Below, piece after piece: positions 12,065-14,576 of a stretch of 14,576 nt of DNA (positions within the stretch are counted from its first letter, which is position 1; each line of letters begins with the position of its first letter). The position numbers and the translations under genes were made by a program. The DNA is taken from NCBI RefSeq assembly GCF_028618695.1, contig NZ_JAQIVI010000616.1, positions 1 through 14,576 on the forward strand, given 5' to 3'. The notes below the pieces were generated by a model. The model was given only the letters and a program-made list of their open reading frames with translations, did no database searches and was not told where the DNA came from. This stretch comes from Natrinema soli (lineage in GTDB: Archaea > Halobacteriota > Halobacteria > Halobacteriales > Natrialbaceae).

Positions 12065-13792
12065 TCAGTCCTCTTTAACGCCAGGGTTGGTCACGGCACC
12101 GTTAGCGGCCGACCCGAAGTCACGACCGAACTTCGCCAGGACGCCGGTCTCGTAGTTGGGTTCGGGTCGGTCCCACGCCTCGCGGCGCGCCTCGAGTTCC
12201 TCGTCGCTGACGTCGACCGCGAGGGTGCGATCCTCGATGTCGATGGTGATCACGTCGCCGTCCTCGATGAGACCGATGGGGCCGCCGGCGAACGCCTCGG
12301 GGGCGACGTGGCCGATCGAGAACCCGCGCGTGGCGCCGGAGAAACGCCCGTCGGTGATGAGCGCGACGTCTTCGGCGTGGCCCTGGCCGGCGACCGCGCT
12401 CGTGACGCCCAGCATCTCGCGCATGCCGGGCCCGCCCTGTGGCCCCTCGTTCCGGATGACGATCACGTCGCCGCTCTCGACGCGCCCCTCCTGGACGTAC
12501 GCCATGGCGGTTTCCTCGTCCTCGAAGACGCGGACGGGTCCCTCGTGGTGGAGTTCGTCGTCGCCCGTGACCTTGAGGACCGAGCCGCCGGGTGCGAGGT
12601 TTCCGGTCAGAATGCGGATCGCCCCCTGCTCGTTCTTCGGCTCGTCGACGGTGTAGAGGAAGTCGGCGTCGAGGTCCTCGATCGCCGGCGGATCGACTCG
12701 CTCAAGTTCCTCGCCGATCGTGTTCCCCGTGACCGTCAGCGCGTCGCCGTGGAGCAGGCCCGCCTCGTAGAGGGCGTTCAGGACGACAGGGACGCCGCCG
12801 ACCTCGTGGAGGTCCTGCATGACCCGCGTGCCGCCGGGCTGCAGGTTTGCGATCTTCGGGGTACGCCGGCTGATCTCGTCGAACTCCTCGATGGAGAGGT
12901 CGATGCCGGCTTCGGCGGCCATCGCCAGCAGGTGCAAGACGGCGTTGGTCGAGCCGCCGAAGGCGACCTGTAGCGCGATGGCGTTCTCGAACGACTCCTT
13001 GCTGAGGAAGTCGGACGGTTTGCGCTGTACGTCGACGACCTCGACGGCGAGTTCGCCGGCCTCGCGGGCGACCTCGTAGCGCGCGTCGTCCTCGGCGAGC
13101 GGGCTGGCGCTACCCAGCGGCGCGAATCCGAGCGCCTCCGAGATCGAGGCCATCGTGTTGGCAGTGAACATGCCGCCACAGGAGCCCGCGCCGGGACAGG
13201 CGTTTCGCTCCATCTCGTCGAGTTCCTCGCTTTCCATCTCGCCGTCGGCGACGGCACCGACGCCCTCGAAGAGGTTCTGGACGGTGATCTCCCGGCCCTC
13301 GTGCTCGCCGGGCATGATCGACCCGCCGTAGCAGAAGACCGAGGGGAGGTCCGTCCGAATCGAAGCCATCATCATTCCGGGCATGTTCTTGTCACAGCCG
13401 CCGATGGTGACCAGTCCGTCCATGCGCTCGCCGAAGGAGACGAGTTCGACGGAGTCGGCGATGAGTTCTCGAGAGATCAGGGACGCCTTCATCCCCTCCG
13501 TCCCCATCGAGATGGCGTCGGAGATGGTGATCGTGCCGAACTCGATGGGCATCCCGCCGGCCTCGTCGACGCCCTCGAGCGCCGCGCCGGCGACGTCGTC
13601 CAGGTGGACGTTACACGGCGTGATGTCGGCCGCCGGATTCGGGACGCCGATCATCGGCGCGCCGAAGTCCTCGTCGTCGAACCCCATGGCGCGGAACATC
13701 GCGCGGTGTGGGGCCTTGTCCGGTCCCTCCGTCACTTCGCGACTCCGCAACTGCTCGTCTTTCCCGTAGTCGAACCGATCGTCGCTGCTCAT
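12065..13792 (-). CDS. ilvD: Dihydroxy-acid dehydratase IlvD
   Basis: This 575-residue enzyme dehydrates 2,3-dihydroxy acids to the 2-keto acids of valine, isoleucine and leucine synthesis. The length is typical. ITPCNVH (C60), GGCDKNMPG (C133, with K135 the expected carbamylated magnesium ligand) and ACPGAGSCGGMFTANTM (C205) supply the three cysteines of a 2Fe-2S type cluster; C199 is also conserved in the last motif. The C-terminal signature LITDGRFSGATRG is intact. The ATG at 13792 is supported by a CTTATG element centred 26 bases upstream, which implies a leaderless message. No other branched-chain gene is nearby, so it stands apart from an ilvBNC-leu cluster. Confidence 0.97.
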   Translation of the reverse strand: MSSDDRFDYGKDEQLRSREVTEGPDKAPHRAMFRAMGFDDEDFGAPMIGVPNPAADITPCNVHLDDVAGAALEGVDEAGGMPIEFGTITISDAISMGTEGMKASLISRELIADSVELVSFGERMDGLVTIGGCDKNMPGMMMASIRTDLPSVFCYGGSIMPGEHEGREITVQNLFEGVGAVADGEMESEELDEMERNACPGAGSCGGMFTANTMASISEALGFAPLGSASPLAEDDARYEVAREAGELAVEVVDVQRKPSDFLSKESFENAIALQVAFGGSTNAVLHLLAMAAEAGIDLSIEEFDEISRRTPKIANLQPGGTRVMQDLHEVGGVPVVLNALYEAGLLHGDALTVTGNTIGEELERVDPPAIEDLDADFLYTVDEPKNEQGAIRILTGNLAPGGSVLKVTGDDELHHEGPVRVFEDEETAMAYVQEGRVESGDVIVIRNEGPQGGPGMREMLGVTSAVAGQGHAEDVALITDGRFSGATRGFSIGHVAPEAFAGGPIGLIEDGDVITIDIEDRTLAVDVSDEELEARREAWDRPEPNYETGVLAKFGRDFGSAANGAVTNPGVKED

Positions 13793-13814
13793 GGTCGGAT
13801 CTTGCGTCGAAGGG

Positions 13815-13822
13815 GCATAAGT
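13815..13822 (-). promoter_or_regulatory. TATA-like element of ilvD
   Basis: The minus strand reads ACTTATGC with its centre about 26 bases before ATG 13792, the spacing expected for a leaderless haloarchaeal transcript. Confidence 0.4.
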
Positions 13823-13933
13823 CGTCCTTTCCCGGTCAATCGTTCGTGGCGATCCGGCTCCGCCGAACCGATTCGGTCCGTGTGCCGGGGATTCGTGTGT
13901 CGGAACCGCTGTCGACTAGCTGCCATCTCCGTT

Positions 13934-13981
13934 GGGATTCCGGTCACCCGGTCGGAGACGGCTCGACCATCTCGGAATCCC
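13934..13981. repeat. GGGATTCC/GGAATCCC inverted repeat downstream of the glycosyltransferase gene
   Basis: Perfect 8-bp arms at 13934-13941 and 13974-13981 enclose 32 bases. The right arm is 25 bases beyond the stop of the glycosyltransferase gene at 14007. It could fold as a long hairpin at that transcript's end; the long loop and lack of a T-run make this tentative. Confidence 0.3.
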
Positions 13982-14006
13982 CTCTCAATTCGATCGGCGA
14001 ATTCTC

Positions 14007-14576
14007 TCAGAAGTAGTTTCGAGTCGGCGACAGACCGGGCAGTACGTACTCGAGGTAGCCGACGAGATACGTCCAGCAGAGTCGCGCGTAGCCGACTCGT
14101 TCCTGCCGGCGAGTCGACGTGTCGACGGGACAGGTGTGGTCGTACGCGACGGTTCCCTCGCGGCGCAGTCGCAGCGAGAGGTCCGTGTCCTCAAGAAATC
14201 CCAGGGAGTCGTCGAAGCCGCCGATCGCCTCGAACGCCGTCCGCCGAACGCTACAGTTACAACCGGGCTGCTGGACGAAGCCGACCGGCCAACACGCGCG
14301 ATACCACCAGTCCGAGAGGAGCCGAAAGCACGCTCGGTGACGGAGTCCGTCCTCGAGCGGCCGGAGCGGTCCGCCGACGCCCACGACGACGGGGGTGACG
14401 TAATGTCGGTAGTGGCGTCGAATCCACGACGCCGGGACGACCGTATCGCCGTCGGTGAACAGGAGGATTTCGCCGCCGGCGACGGCTGCACCTCGATTTC
14501 TGGCCGCCCCGGGCCCCTCCCCGCGGTCGTCGACGACCACCCGGTCGACGGCCGGATGGGTGCGAGCGACCCGCAC
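14007..14576 (-). CDS. Family 2 (GT-A) glycosyltransferase, N-terminus outside window
   Basis: The visible 190 codons are the C-terminal part of a glycosyltransferase 2 family protein; the frame is open to the window edge, so the start lies beyond 14576 (the GTG at the edge is not a credible start). GEGPGAARNRGAAVAGGEILLFTDGDT contains the DxD metal/nucleotide-sugar motif (TDGDT). QQPGCNCSVRRTAFEAIGGFDDSLGFLEDTDLSLRLRREG contains the acceptor loop and the catalytic-base ED of GT-A enzymes. Two hydrophobic stretches (SDWWYRACWPVGFV and LCWTYLVGYLEYVLPGL) may let it sit at the membrane. It would transfer a sugar to a lipid or glycan acceptor, but donor and acceptor cannot be read from this part. 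Confidence 0.88.
   Translation of the reverse strand: MRVARTHPAVDRVVVDDRGEGPGAARNRGAAVAGGEILLFTDGDTVVPASWIRRHYRHYVTPVVVGVGGPLRPLEDGLRHRACFRLLSDWWYRACWPVGFVQQPGCNCSVRRTAFEAIGGFDDSLGFLEDTDLSLRLRREGTVAYDHTCPVDTSTRRQERVGYARLCWTYLVGYLEYVLPGLSPTRNYF

Noticed and set aside
1..14576. CRISPR array, tRNA/rRNA gene, insertion sequence or phage genes
   Set aside because: No regularly spaced repeats, no tRNA-like cloverleaf with a T-loop motif, no transposase, integrase or structural phage protein was found on reading both strands.
1..14576. High frequency of CTCGAG as a possible dispersed regulatory repeat
   Set aside because: This hexamer encodes Leu-Glu or falls in Ser/Arg codons and is generally abundant in haloarchaeal coding DNA; here it lies mostly inside genes.

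Overview
The window looks like haloarchaeal (class Halobacteria) chromosome. It is GC-rich, the predicted proteins are strongly acidic, the hexamer CTCGAG is very frequent, and most genes start without a Shine-Dalgarno site, with a TATA-like element about 25-31 bases before the ATG (leaderless style). Families typical of this class are present: a BAT/HTH_10 regulator, a DUF7344-type membrane winged-helix protein, tiny zinc-ribbon proteins, a JAMM protease and a RibL-type FAD synthase. I see no tRNA, rRNA, CRISPR array, integrase or transposase. It reads as ordinary chromosome carrying one large accessory-looking gene.

Layout. 1-152: C-terminal tail of an unrecognised + strand gene cut by the window edge. 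222-1900 (- strand): two regulators, the DUF7344-type protein and, upstream of it, a BAT/HTH_10 regulator, separated by a 410-base gap with an AT-rich patch. 1901-2274: a second gap with a 12-bp palindrome and a doubtful 46-codon ORF. 2275-3207 (-): mutY. 3332-3655 (+): small possibly ribbon-helix-helix protein divergent from mutY. 3803-3931 (+): 42-residue zinc ribbon. 4089-7847 (-): a very large Tat-exported GH97 glycoside hydrolase. 8073-9977 (-): S1-OB-DHH/RecJ-like phosphoesterase. 10155-11666 (+): MaoC-like hot-dog protein, JAMM metalloprotease and RibL FAD synthase in a row. 11784-13792 (-): small CxxC/HxxxxxH protein and, upstream, ilvD. 14007-14576 (-): C-terminal part of a family 2 glycosyltransferase, cut by the window edge.

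How genes relate. mutY (oxidised-guanine mismatch repair) and the DHH protein (probable nuclease or phosphodiesterase) belong to DNA/RNA maintenance; JAMM proteins cleave ubiquitin-like SAMP conjugates; RibL makes FAD; IlvD serves branched-chain amino-acid synthesis. The GH97 enzyme stands alone: no transporter, other glycosidase or obvious sugar regulator lies beside it. It is the most distinctive item. It keeps the glutamates of inverting SusB-type alpha-glucosidases, has a carbohydrate-binding-like domain apparently spliced into its catalytic barrel, an Arg/Gly/His-rich basic loop in an otherwise acidic protein, and a C-terminal module like that of glucodextranases and pullulanases. No clearly new multi-gene system is visible; the best leads are this enzyme's architecture, the coding-like stretch between the JAMM and ribL genes, and the unusual iron-sulfur loop and C-terminus of MutY.
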